Below are positions 35,144 to 46,620 of a DNA stretch of 64,000 nt, in pieces. The stretch is from Platanthera guangdongensis. Lineage: Eukaryota; Streptophyta; Magnoliopsida; Asparagales; Orchidaceae. Numbering within the stretch: the first letter of the stretch is position 1; each line of letters opens with the position of its first letter. The position numbers and the translations under genes are program-made. The DNA lies in contig CM077165.1 in the NCBI GenBank assembly GCA_039583875.1, positions 65,460,757 to 65,524,756 of the forward strand, in the 5' to 3' direction. A model generated the notes under the pieces. The model ran no database searches. It was given only the letters and a program-made list of their open reading frames with translations, and was not told the DNA's origin.

Positions 35144-35221
35144 GTTCGATTCAGTCCTCTGTTTCTCGTTTTGTGTATGCCTAGTATGTGTAGTTCTTAG
35201 CGTAGCATATATACCTTATAG
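35144..35221 (+). other. Candidate spliceosomal intron, 78 nt, gag-pol junction of Gyp-C
   Basis: The donor is CAG|GTTCGATT at 35144 and the acceptor CCTTATAG at 35221. It is phase 1: splicing joins G to GA, giving a Gly codon. The intron is AT-rich near its 3' end and has an in-frame TAG at 35182 that would end gag if unspliced. Removing it places gag in frame with the protease (VLFDSGATHSF). Confidence 0.7.
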
Positions 35222-38200
35222 GAAAATTTAAGGTCAAGAACTGTTGGGCGCGTGTTCTCTTTGATTCTGGCGCGACCCATTCATTTGTAGCGCGAACCTT
35301 TCTGGATCGATATCATTTGACACCAGAGCGAGTGGGGAATGCGTTTTTGGTGAAATTTCCTTCTGGCGCTTCTGTGGTGGCAGACTGGGGTCTTCTTGAT
35401 TGTCCCATTTTGTTGGGAGATTTTATAGCAAGGGTTGATTGCAAGGTAATCGATTTGGAAGATTTCGACGTCATTCTGGGTATGGACTGGTTATCCCGCT
35501 ATGACGTCGTCATCCAGTGCAGAGGGAAGCGCTTGGATTTTGTCAAGAACGATGGTCAGCCAGGAAGTGTGTATGGTGATTCTTGCAGGATTTCTCCAGG
35601 GCTTTCGCGGTATGTGTTCGGACGTTATTTTGTTTCCGACTGTTTTGCTTGTCTTGTCTCAGCTGTGGGGACGAGTGCTGTTTTGCCGCGTTTGGAAGAA
35701 ATTCTGTTGTGCGTGACTTCCCAGATGTTTTTCCTACTGACCTTCCTGGTCTTCCCCCTGATCGTGACGTCGAGTTTTGTTATTGATTGGAGCCGGTACG
35801 CGAACGATCGCGAAAGCGCCGTACAGGATGGCCCCGCGTGAGCTAGCAGAGTTGCGTACACAGTTGGATGACTTATTGGCAAAAGGGTTTATTCGGCCGA
35901 GTTCATCACCTTGGGGTGCACCGGTGTTATTTGTGAAGAAGAAAGATGGATCGATGCGCCTTTGCATCGATACCGGAATTGAACAATGTGACGATTAAAA
36001 ACAAGTACCCACTGCCAAGAATCGATGATTTATTTGATCAACTGCGTGGCAGCTCTGTATTTTCGAAGATTGATCTCCGCTCGGGCTATCATCAGCTCAA
36101 GGTCAGAGAATCTGATATTCCGCGAACTGCGTTTCGATCAAGGCATGGCCACTTTGAATTCCTTGTGATGTCGTTTGGATGACTAATGCACCATCAGCTT
36201 TCATGGATCTGATGAACAGAGTGTTCAAGGACTATTTGGATAAATTTGTGTGGTGTTTATTGATGATGTTCTTATCTACTCCCGCAGTGCTGAGGAACAT
36301 GAACAGCATCTGCGATTAGTATTGGCCACTTTACGAGATCAGCGGTTATTCGCCAAGCTAAGCAAATGCGAGTTTTGGTTGCCGCAAGTTGCTTTTCTGG
36401 GTCATGTTATTAATCACCATGTATTTCAGTGGATCCCGAAAAGATTTCTGCGGTCATGGAATGGAGAAGACCGGAAACACCCAAGGAGATTCGAAGCTTC
36501 TTGGGCTTAGCCGGCTATTATCGCAGATTTGTCGAAGGTTTTGCGACGTTGGCCGCACCTTTGACTCGATTAACCCAGAATAACGTGGCATTTGAATGGA
36601 ATGATAAGTGTGAGACCTCCTTCCTGGAACTCAAACGTCGATTATGTACCGCTCCTGTGTTGGTCTTGCCGACGGAAGGAAAAGAGTATGAAGTGTTTGT
36701 GGATGCGTCGCACGTTGGACTTGGCTGTGTGTTAATGCAAGACAAGAAGGTGATTGCGTATGGGTCTCGGCAGTTGAAAAGTCATGAAAAGATTACCCAA
36801 CGCCATGATTTGGAGTTCGCAGCGGTGATCTTTGCCTTAAAGTTGTGGAGACACTTGCTATATGGTGCACAGTGTAAAATCTTTACAGATCATAAGAGTT
36901 TGAAGTATGTCTTCACGCAAAAAGAACTTAATTGGCGCCAACGACGATGGCTTGAATATGTCGCGGATTATGATGTGGACATTCAATATCATCCGGGGAA
37001 AGCGAATGTTGTCGCCGATGCTTTGATTCGGAAGACTGGGAAATTATTTCATCTTTCTGTTGATCATCTCGTAGAGGAATTTTTATTGATGGAGATTTCC
37101 GTGGGAAAATATGATCCGCAAAGTCATTCGGCAATAGAAGAACCGTCATGGCTGATGCTTACAAGACAACATCAAAAAGATGATCCGGATCTTTTACATT
37201 TATTCCTTCGGACTGAAAAGGGTGAATTACCGGATTTTGCGATTGATGGTACAGGCACGTTAAAGTATCGTGGGCGCTTTTGTATTCCTGCAGTTGGGGA
37301 GATTCGTGAGATGGTGTGTAAGGAAGCACACGGCGCAAGTATGGCCTACCATCCAGGCTCAACAAAAATGTACCGTGATTTGAAACAAAGTGTCTGGTGG
37401 TATGGAATGAAAAGAGATATAGCGCAGTTTGTATCGGAATGTCATACCTGCAAGCAGGTGAAAGCTGATCATGGGAGACCTGGTGGCAAGTTGACACCAT
37501 TGGAGATTCCAACCTGAAAGTGGGAAAGCATCTCAATGGATTTTATTACAGGTTTACCAAGATCTCCCCGAGGACATGACTCCGTGTGGGTGATCGTGGA
37601 TAGATTGACCAAGTGTGCTCATTTCATACCCTTTAAGGTCAACTACCCGATGAAGACAATAGCGGAGCTCTATGTGAACGAAATCATCCGACTGCATGGT
37701 GTGCCTGTGAATATCATTTCAGACCGAGATTCCCGCTTTACCTCTCGTTTTTGGCGCAGTTTACAAGAGGGTTTGGGACAGATTTGCGATACTCCACAGC
37801 TTATCATCCTCAGACGAATGGCCAAACCGAGAGAGTAAATCAAATTGTAGAAGACATGATTCGATGTTACATTCTGGAGTATGGCGGAGCATGGGATGAA
37901 CGTTTGCGGCTTATGGAGTTCGCGTATAATAATAGCTATCAAGAAAGCTTGCAAATGGCTCCGTTCGAAGCGTTATATGGGCGACGATGTCGAACCCCAC
38001 TCTTTTGGACTGAGGTTGGCGAGCGGCCTTTGTTGGGGCCAGAGGCGCTCGAGGATATGGAAGTTGCAGTACGAGGTATTCGGGAGAAGCTCCGAGTCGC
38101 CCAAGAGCGATATGAAAAGTATGCCAACCGGCGAAGGTCGGATTAGAGTTTGTGGTGGGGGATTTTGTTTTCTTGAAAGTCTCCCCAATGGTTGGGATTA

Positions 38201-38571
38201 AAAGATTTGGAAAAGAGCGCAAGTTAGACCCAAGATTTGTGGGTCCCTTCAAGATTCTTGCGCGAGTTGGTGCATCTGCCTACAAACTGGAATTACCTGT
38301 GAACTTTCCTGGCGTTCACAATGTGTTTCATGTGAGCCAACTGCGCAAGTGTCTGCGGAATGACACGCAAGTGTTGGACGTGGTGCCGCCATTAGCACCA
38401 AACCTTTCTTATGTGGAGATGACCATCCCGGATATTGGACTCCCAGATCGTGTGTTGCGGAAAAAGAAGATTCCTATGGTAAAGGTGTTATGGAAAAATC
38501 AGAATGTGGAAAGCGCGACGTGGGAGCTCGAGTCAACGATGAGGGCGGCTCACCCTCATTTGTTCCCGTAA
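35222..38571 (+). pseudogene. Gyp-C pol: protease, RT, RNase H, integrase, chromodomain-like tail
   Basis: Protease LFDSGATHSF (about 35255) and FDVILGMDWLS (35465). RT from 35830 with [24 protein letters not shown] and FIDDVLIYS. RNase H from 36680 ([32 protein letters not shown]). Integrase from 37260 with CHTCKQVK, Asp in SMDFITGL, Asp in IISDRDSRF and the [10 protein letters not shown] block; tail KIPMVKVLWKNQ to PHLFP at 38571. Breaks near 35970 (two), 36180, 36251, 36425, 37800 and 38143 look like single missing bases, several in homopolymers; one TGA at 37515 is a Trp codon in relatives. Frames are otherwise very well preserved. Confidence 0.9.
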
Positions 38572-38660
38572 GCTGGTATGTGATTTAGTGTTTGATTGGA
38601 TTCATGTTTTGGTTTGCTTGTGTGTTGGGTTTGTGAAAAGTTTCGAGGCGAAACTTTTTG

Positions 38661-38674
38661 TTAGGGGGAGTGAT
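38661..38674 (+). promoter_or_regulatory. Gyp-C polypurine tract
   Basis: TTAGGGGGAGTGAT directly upstream of the 3' LTR. Confidence 0.9.
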
Positions 38675-41484
38675 TGTAACGCCCCGGATTTCTATTACGT
38701 ACGCATGATGGGCGTTACGTTGGCTTTGCTTGTACTTTGAGCATGGTTTTTCCCGCGGGCTTGCGAGTGGCTGTTTTGGTTGCCGAGTTGCACGATTCCC
38801 CAGCAAACCATAGTCCAAATAAGGGACTCGGTGAGGCCTCTTAGGGAATGCCTGCATGTTTTCGCGCCCGGGGAATGTTGCTCAAAATAAGTTGCTGGTT
38901 CAGGAAACAAAAAAAAAGGGTAAAAAGTGCTTAAGGCAAAAATGGTCTAGGACGTCCCAGGAACATTTTTCACAAAAGGGGAAAATGGTCGTTTTTGTGC
39001 TAGACACGCCCCCTGTCACGGGCGTGACCCAGGCCGTGACCTGGGCGTGACCTCCTTGACTCGACGAAGTTTTCGTGCGTCGAGTTGAGCTCGACGAATG
39101 GGGTACACGCCCCCTGACACGGGCATGTCACGGGCCGTGTCCCGCTTCGTCGAGTGTCGAGTGTCGATCGTCGAGTATCGAGCGTCGAGTATCGAGTGTC
39201 GAGTCATCGAGAGAGGGGACACGGCCTGTGACACGGGCGTGTCACAGGGCGTGTCAAGCTGGGTCGAGTGTCGACATTTTTTTTGTCGACGAGGTGTCGA
39301 GACACGGGTTACACGCCCTAGGTCACGGGCGTGACCGACCCGTCACGGGCGTGTACCCCGGCCGTGTACCGTCTGGATAAACATGGAATTGCCGCCTTTT
39401 GGCGCCGCTTATGGTACACGCCCTGTGTCACGGGCGTGACACAGGGCGTGACCGGCCCGAAAATCGACTTTTTCCAATTTTTTTTGTGCCGTTCATTTCC
39501 TTGATCCTGCATCGAACGGTTCAGCTCGGTTCTGGAGGAAATAAGTCCGAAACAGAACTCTTCATTTTCATCTTCCTCCTCTTCATCTTCATCTTCATCT
39601 TCTTCTTCCTTCTCCTCAAAGAGAAGCAAAAGAGCAAGGGAGCAAGCAAGGCAAGGGAAGAAAAAGCAGCCGTCGCGGCATCGCCTCGGTTCAGGCAAGC
39701 GGTGTCCTCCACCCTTGCCAATCTTCGTACTTGATTCAATTCTCTATTTTTCTAGCTTGAGATCTTGTGTTGAATTCTTCCTTATTAGCCTTAGGGTTGC
39801 TCTTTCAATTCCCCTATACTTAATTTGTTCTTCTTGAATTGCTCTTTCATTTTCTTAGCCTTAGTTTCTTGTGTTCTGAAATTTCCCTATGCTGCAATTA
39901 CCTAGGGTGTTCTTCTTGATTCAAATGATGCTGAATTAGTGTAATTGTGATCAACCTCTTGTTGGTTAATTTGACACATATAGCAAGTTCCTTATGCTAA
40001 ATGACCTTGCTCATGTCCTATGCTAAGTTACCTATGTTAATTCCATATGACATTAGTTCAGTCCCTATGTTAAATTCCCTATACTAAATTTAAATTAGCT
40101 CATTCCCTATGCTAATTCCCTATGCTAAATTCCCTATGCTAGATCAATTCATGTAGCTAAAATGTCATATGCATGTATTTAGCACTTTTCCCTATGCTAT
40201 TGTCACATTCATGTAACCTATCAAGAGAGGTGATTTTAAATCCTATCATGTAGTTCTATTTTGATACAAAGCATGTGATTTATGTATTTCTCACACTCTA
40301 CGTTGGTAATTGGGAGTCATGTGTGAGGACGATGAAAGGCAACGTGTTACCTTGGGTTATGGGTGTTTTGCGAGGCGAATTCGTGAAGCATGGCGGGAGC
40401 GTTTGTGTGAGTATTTTGCAAGGGGTGGTGTGGTTTCAGCCTGTGGCCACCGGGTTTTGTTTTTGTGGTTAGAGAGACCACTTTGGCCCCGATTTGGGAT
40501 GGTTTTGTTTGGGTGCGTTCCACTTTAGGGCCGCCACCGATAAGACCCTTGTGAAATTGAACTTAACCGCTGCTTATGCTTCACTTGTCTAGTAGGTTCT
40601 TGTTCTATGAATGATGGAATAGGCATGTGTTTTGCCCTTTTGTTTCTGCGGTTTGAGCAGGACTTGAAGAACTAGCACGCACTTGGTGCGGTTGATCCTT
40701 TGGCATGACATTGTTTTTCTACATGTACGCACTTGTTTTGTGCACTCTCTTGACTTAAGCATTGTTATGGGGTCGGTAAGCCCCTTCTTGATCCATTATG
40801 AAATTTGTACTCTCTTTGTATAGTTTGGTTGATTGTTGAGGTATTCTTTCTTGAATGCCTCAGGTGCAGGTTGTAGCCGGTTGAGCGGCTAGGTTGGTTG
40901 GAGGCGTTTCTTGGAAGCTAACCGAGCATTCAAAGCGAGGTAGTTCTTCTTTTGTTGTACAGACATATATATGCCCCAATGGGTTCGTGTCAGCTTGTTG
41001 GCGCCCATTTGGTGGATTTTCTTTTATGTAAATATGAACTACTGCTAATGTAACTCCTTTGGATGGAATGTACTTGCTTTTGGGATGGTTTTCTGGTAGG
41101 TTGCATTAGGTATTTTGAAGCTAAACCAAAACTATTATTGTATCTCATGCATACATGACTTGATAAATTCATACTTATTTTCAAATAACGTAAACAAAGA
41201 GGATTTCTTATAATGATATCACTATAGGCTGCATATAGGAGCTCATTATAACTAAACAAAGTATTTCCGCCGCGCACAACTACAGTTTTACTATGTAAGG
41301 CCGAGGGATACGGCCATTGAATCCAAACGTTTTCCTGCATATAACTGTTGAATTTCAACTTGTAAAGTAAGAGTCAAGGGTTGCCTGAACGTGTGCAGTT
41401 ATCCCCTGCACGACGTGGCATCATAACCCGTAGTTCCTCTTGCTCTGATACGAGGTACTCGTTGAGGAAATGCGGGTTGTGACA
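38675..41484 (+). mobile_element. Gyp-C 3' LTR
   Basis: Copy of 30464-33262, 11 bp longer. Differences are mostly in homopolymer length, for example the T run in the segment near 32139-32146 against 40361-40370. Confidence 0.95.
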
Positions 41485-41489
41485 GCAGT

Positions 41490-42434
41490 AGTTGTTGATA
41501 TGAGGTGGATGAAGATGGTTGCTCAGCTGGGGAGGAGGGAGAGTCATCCATAATGGAATCATCTATAAGGTTGAAGGATGGAATGTGAGATGATGAGTCA
41601 ATGTCCAGGTGGGGGTATTGATGTAGAGGGTGGAAGATTTCTTCTGTGAGTGGAAGAGTTGGAGAACGGATAGAAGTTGGAGATGGGGTTGAAATTATGA
41701 TGGTGGAGGAAACTATAATGGTGGATGTGACTGGTGGAGATGAAACAAGAGGTGGAGGAGGAGGAAGAGAAACATGCAAGTCTTCTGCAGGGGCAGAGAC
41801 TTGAGGGGAAGTGACTGCAGCAGTCCTTTTGCCTGAAGTAGTAGATGCAGAGGGCCTGCTGGGCTTCACTATTTGCCTATCCCATTTCCAAATAGGGCAT
41901 AGGTGAGCCTCTTAGAGGCATTGATGTGCATCCCATTTGAAACTAGCAGAGCAGGGCATCTGTTCTGAAGAAACAGCCCTAGTATTCTCCCATAATTAAC
42001 AAACTTTTTGTTAATCTTCTTCTTGATCAGATCAAAGAAGATTTCTCCCCAGTTCAATTGTTTCTTATCTACAATAGCACCCATCAAACATAGCTGATAC
42101 CTGGAGATGGTATCATGGGCTGAGTGTTTGGCCAATAACACCTTCCTACAACATCATCCAAAAATCTGTACTCCACAGATAGATTTTTATTCAGGAGTTT
42201 TCTAGGGTTTGCTTTAGAGTGACCCATCCTTTCAAGCATAGCAAAAAATTCTTCTCCAGAAAGTTCAGCAGAATCTTCTCCAGAATTTAATTGAAAAACC
42301 TCTGTCAAGATAGTAGGTGTCAGAGGTACCTGGGTTATAGATATTGTTCCAATCAGTGTATTCTGATCCTGGTTGTGGGCAGTATATACCCACTCTTTTA
42401 TTTCATCAACAGGTAATTTGATCCTGGTAGACAT
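41490..42434 (-). pseudogene. Cop-D aORF1, N-terminal part (unknown conserved-looking domain)
   Basis: The ATG at 42434 opens MSTRIKLPVDEIKEWVY. About 200 residues look globular (ITQVPLTPTILTEVFQL, DTISRYQLCLMGAIVDKK, LNWGEIFFDLIKKKIN, YGRILGLFLQN), followed by a Pro/Ser-rich tail until the Gyp-C insertion. Frameshifts lie near 42120 and 41870. The layout of a folded head with the pattern 'LT..I..E.F.L', a 'sR...L..aiv..' helix and a Pro-rich tail resembles the unassigned 'putative plant transposon protein' segments found in other plant retroelements; that resemblance is from memory of pattern only. It is located about 0.75 kb after the pol stop, on the same strand. Confidence 0.6.
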
Positions 42435-42684
42435 GATAGTAACGAGCTGTTATTCCTTGAAAAGTTCTAGAATATCTTGGAAAATCTGATCACTGTTATT
42501 GAAAGAATCCATATCAATATCAAATCCTGCATGAAATTTCATTGCGGTCAGGACTGCAACTGAGACGACCATTGATTCCTGCAAAAATCAACAAACAAAC
42601 AATCAAGTGTAGAGAAGTTTGGAGGGAAAGAGAAAGTTTTGCAGAAAGTATGAAAGCGCAAAGGGAGAACGACGGCCGAAAAAT

Positions 42685-43010
42685 GAATTTTATATTAGGG
42701 TTCGACGCAGAAAAGGAAAGATTGTTGAACTCTGTTCGACGATCTGGGCTTCTAAAGGAAACTGAAAGGTCATCAATAGCGTCGATCTCCGTTCGACAAT
42801 ATTGGAGAGTGTCGAGCTCCATTCGACGATAGTTCAGAAACCAAAACCGTCTAGCGCCGTTCGACGATCGCTGACCTGAAGGAGATAGTTGAGTACTATC
42901 TGAAAAGCGCTGAACTCTGGTCGACGATTTCGGAAAGCGTCGTTCTCCATTCGACGATCTGGTGGAAAATCGTCGAGCGCAGTTCAAAGATCAGAAACAC
43001 TCTTATATAC
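42685..43010 (-). promoter_or_regulatory. Candidate internal promoter of Cop-D accessory ORFs
   Basis: In element sense this stretch has a TATA-like GTATATAAGA (43001-43010), then seven or more TCGACGATC-type sites (42980-42720) like those in the Cop-D LTR U3, then a second TATA-like AATATAAAAT (42690-42700). aORF1 begins 250 bp further on. A TTTTTGCAG (about 42578-42586) resembles a 3' splice site. The order, palindromes then TATA then ORF, repeats that of an LTR promoter. Confidence 0.4.
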
Positions 43011-43198
43011 TAGAAAAATCAAGAAGTTTGCCTAGTCTTGGTCAATTTTTAGAGTTTAAAAATCTTGGATCTTATTTTAGACTTCCTCCATCTAACATTC
43101 CTAACTGATTCAGGAAGAAGGTGTATTTCTTTTCATCTAAGGGTTTGGTGAAAATATCTCCCCTTTGCAAATCAGTTGGGATATATTGAAGTTCAATT

Positions 43199-46100
43199 TT
43201 ATTTTTTCTCTACATTATCCCTTAGAAAGTGATGCCTAATTTCTATGTGTTTTGTCCTACTATGGAGGACTGGATTTTGGGCTATAGAAATAGCACTGGT
43301 ATTATCACAAAATATTTTTGACTTCTCTAAGTTGTAGCCATAGTCTAGGAGTTGGTTTTGAATCCACAAGATTTGTGAACAACAACTACCTGCAGCCATA
43401 TATTCAGCTTCAGCAGTTGAAGTTGACACAGATGTTTGTTTCTTGCAAAACCAGGAGACAAGTCTGTCACCAAGAAACTGACAAGTTCCACTAGTGCTTT
43501 TCCTGTCTATTCTGCATCCAGCATAATCAACATCAGAAAATCCAGTTAAGTCAAATGCTGAATCTTTTGGATACCAGAGACCTAGATTTGGACAACTTTT
43601 TACATACCTGAGAATCCTTTTTACTAAGATTAGGTATGACTCTCTAAAGCTCACTTGGAATCTAGCACATATGCATGTAGCAAATATTATGTCAGGTCTA
43701 CTAGCTGTAAGGTACAATAAAGAGCCAATCATTGCTCTATATTTTGTCTGATCAACAGGTTTCCCTTGTTCATCAGCATCTAATACAACATTAGTAGGCA
43801 TAGGTGTTTTCATGCATGATGCTTCAGACATACCAAATTTCTTAACCAATTCTTTTTCATACTTGTTTTGAGAAATAAATATTCCTTCAGCATGTTGCTT
43901 GATTTGCAATCCTAGAAAGAAGGATAGCTCACCCATGCTACTCATTTCAAATTTAGAATGCATTAGATTGGAGAACCTTCTACACAAATTTGAATCAGTA
44001 GAACCAAATATAATATCATCTACATAGATTTGTACTAGTAGGGTATGAGACTTATGGGTTCTAATAAAAAGAGTTTGGTCTACTCTACCCCTTATAAATT
44101 CATTTTTCAGAAGAAAGCATGCTAGGGTCTCATACCATGCTCTAGGAGCTTGCTTTAGACCATATAATGCTTTATGCAACTTGAAAACATAATCAGGATG
44201 AGTTGAAGAGATAAAACCTGGAGGTTGTCTAACATAGACTTCTTCTTTGATATCTCCATTGAGAAAAGCACTCTTTACGTCCATCTGGTAAACTTTGAAA
44301 CCTTTTTGTGCTGCATAAGCTAAGAAGATTCTTATGGCCTCTAAACTTCCAACTGGTGCAAAAGTCTGGTCATAATCTATCCCTTCTTCTTGAGAGTATC
44401 CTTGAGCAACTAGCCTTGCCTTGTTCCTTATAATTAATCCTTGATCATCCAATTTATTTTTGAACACCCATTTTGTTCCAACAATGGAGTGATCCTTAGG
44501 CCTCGGTACTAGTTCCCAAACTTTGTTCCTTTCAAATTGATGCAACTCTTCTTGCATTGTAATGATCCAGTGTGGATCTTGCTCTGCATCTTGAATGGAT
44601 TGAGGTTCAATTTGAGAAAGGAAGCAAGTGCGCATCAGGTTTTGGTTGACCTAATTTCTGGTTTGCACACCAGCTGAGATGTCTCCAATCACTTGGGAAA
44701 TTGGATGGTCTCTTGATGTTACTAAATCAACAGGGGGTGTTGATTGTTCACTAACCTGTGTTATTATTTCCTCTGGTGGTACAACAACTGGCTCTTCAAG
44801 AAGTTTCTTTTTAAGATGTTGAATGTCTTCTTCATCTTCACTGCTTTCCTCTTTTTGAATGATTTGCAACCTGTTCAAGTCTTCTGTAAGAGAGTGTACC
44901 TGTAAAGGTTCTATGGTAGAAGTATTCTTCTCCTTGAAAGACATGTTAGTTTCATCAAAAGATATATGAAAAGATTTTTCAATTTTGAGAGTTGATTTAT
45001 TATATACCCTATAAGCCTTACTGATCATGGAGTATCCCAGAAACACTCCTTCATTAGCTTTAGCTTGAAATTTTGCTAAATATTTCTTGTCATTATTATG
45101 AATATAACAAATACAACCAAAAATTCTAAAATAATCTACTCTAGGTTTCTTCCCTTTGAGTAATTCATAGGGAGTCTTGCCCTTCAGTTTATGTATTAAA
45201 CTTCTATTTAGCACATATTTGGAGGTGTTCACTGCCTCTTCCCAAAAAGATCGAGGAAGGTGAGCATCTGACAACAATGTAGTGGCAGATTCAATAAGGG
45301 TTCTATTTTTCCTTTCAGCTACCCCATTTTGTTGAGGAGTTCTAGGAGCTGAGAAAGTGTGACTGATCCCTTCACTCTGACAGAACTCTTGCATAAGAAG
45401 AGAATCAAACTCTGTCCCATGATCACTTCTGATCAGGGCAATGTGAGTATTGAACTCAGTCTGTATGCATTTGAGAAACTCTGTCAAACACTTAAAGTTA
45501 TCATACTTCTTCCTCAGAAAGAACACACATGCGAATCTAAAGAAGTCATCTACAACTACTAAAGTGTAAGATTTCCCTCCTAAGCTTTGTACTGTAATGG
45601 GTACAAAAAGATCCATGTGTAATAGATACAAAATCCTAGGTGAATCACTCTTATTAAGTGACTTGAAACTATTTTTAGTTTGCTTGCCTAATTGACAAGC
45701 CCTGTAGAGTCCTTCCTTCTTGTAGGGGCTAGAAGGTAGTCCTCTGACAAGGTTGACCTTGGATAGCCTAGCAATGGTTCTAAGGTTTATATGTCCTAAT
45801 CTCTTATGCCATAACTCATTTGGTCTACTAATAGAATTAAACAGGCAAATATCTACTTCTGTTGAAAGAAAGTCTACTAAGTAGATGTTACCTTTCCTTT
45901 TACCTGTCAACACAATTGTGTTGTCCTCTGATTTGATCTTGCATAAGGATTTGCTGAAAGACACCTGGTAGCCTTCATCACATAGCTGACTGATACTGAT
46001 CAAGTTGTGCTTCAGTCCTTCCACATAGGCTACTTTCTTGAATGTGACTGTGTCAATTTGAACTGCACCATATCCTTTTGTTAGTCCAAAGTTTGAATCA

Positions 46101-46240
46101 CCAAATATGACTTTGGGTCCAAGTTTGGCTTTAAAGGATGTGAAGTTGTCCTTGCTCCATGTCATGTGTTTGGAGCACCCACTATCCAAATACCATTGCT
46201 GGTTTGATGTTGGATAGGTCTTCACCTGCACATAAAGCAA
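43199..46240 (-). pseudogene. Cop-D pol: protease, integrase, RT, RNase H (one nonsense mutation)
   Basis: Protease WYLDSGCSKHMTW (46180). GAG-pre-integrase ELWHKRLGHINL, whose CX2C motif has lost its first Cys (LYRACQLGKQ). Integrase: Asp in HMDLFVP, Asp in IRSDHGTEFD, Glu in [46 protein letters not shown]. RNase [12 protein letters not shown] and [16 protein letters not shown] single TAG at 44651-44653 (probably from CAG) divides two long open frames of 529 and 478 codons. Gag and pol are in one direction with no large gap. Confidence 0.9.
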
Positions 46241-46439
46241 TTTACTTGTTTTTGACCCAGTTTACCTTGGGCCTAGGTTGATAACCTTTAAATGCAGAAA
46301 TAAATGACATCCTTGGTTGACTCTTATAACCTTCAGGATGATATCTCCTTGGAGGTATTATCCATTCAGTATAAGGGTTAAATCTGGATGAAGGACCCAT
46401 AGGATTGGAATTTGATTTACCCTTGAAGAAGTTTTCAAA

Positions 46440-46620
46440 ACTCTGATCTCTGCTCGACGATCATTGAGCTGCGTTTGACGATCTTGGGTTAGATCGTCGA
46501 GCTCTGTTCGACGATCGACTGTGGCAGAGTTCAGGGTTTAGAGATCATCGACCTGAGATCGACGATTTTGCTTGAGATCGTCAATCTTCATTCGATGATC
46601 GTCTAACTCCGTTCGACAAT
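46440..46620. repeat. Palindrome array between Cop-D gag and protease
   Basis: Six to eight TTCGACGATC / GATCGTCGAGC type sites in the gag-protease linker. The reading frame passes through with stops. This is the third location of this motif within one element, besides the LTRs and 42720-42980. Confidence 0.8.

Larger units (their letters stand above)
30464..41484 (+). mobile_element. Gyp-C: complete-length Ty3/gypsy (Tekay-like) element, 11.0 kb
   Basis: LTRs 30464-33262 (2799 bp) and 38675-41484 (2810 bp), exact TSD GCAGT, iMet PBS and PPT. Domain order is gag, candidate intron, protease, RT, RNase H, integrase, chromodomain-like tail. LTRs are nearly identical, and most differences are one-base length changes in homopolymers. 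As the innermost insertion in Cop-D it is the younger of the two. The coding region has many frameshifts, mostly single-base losses. Confidence 0.95.

Noticed and set aside
33881..38571. Possible endogenous pararetrovirus (RT, protease, zinc knuckle)
   Set aside because: LTRs, TSD, iMet PBS, PPT and an integrase with chromodomain-like tail make it a Ty3/gypsy retrotransposon. No movement-protein-like frame was seen.
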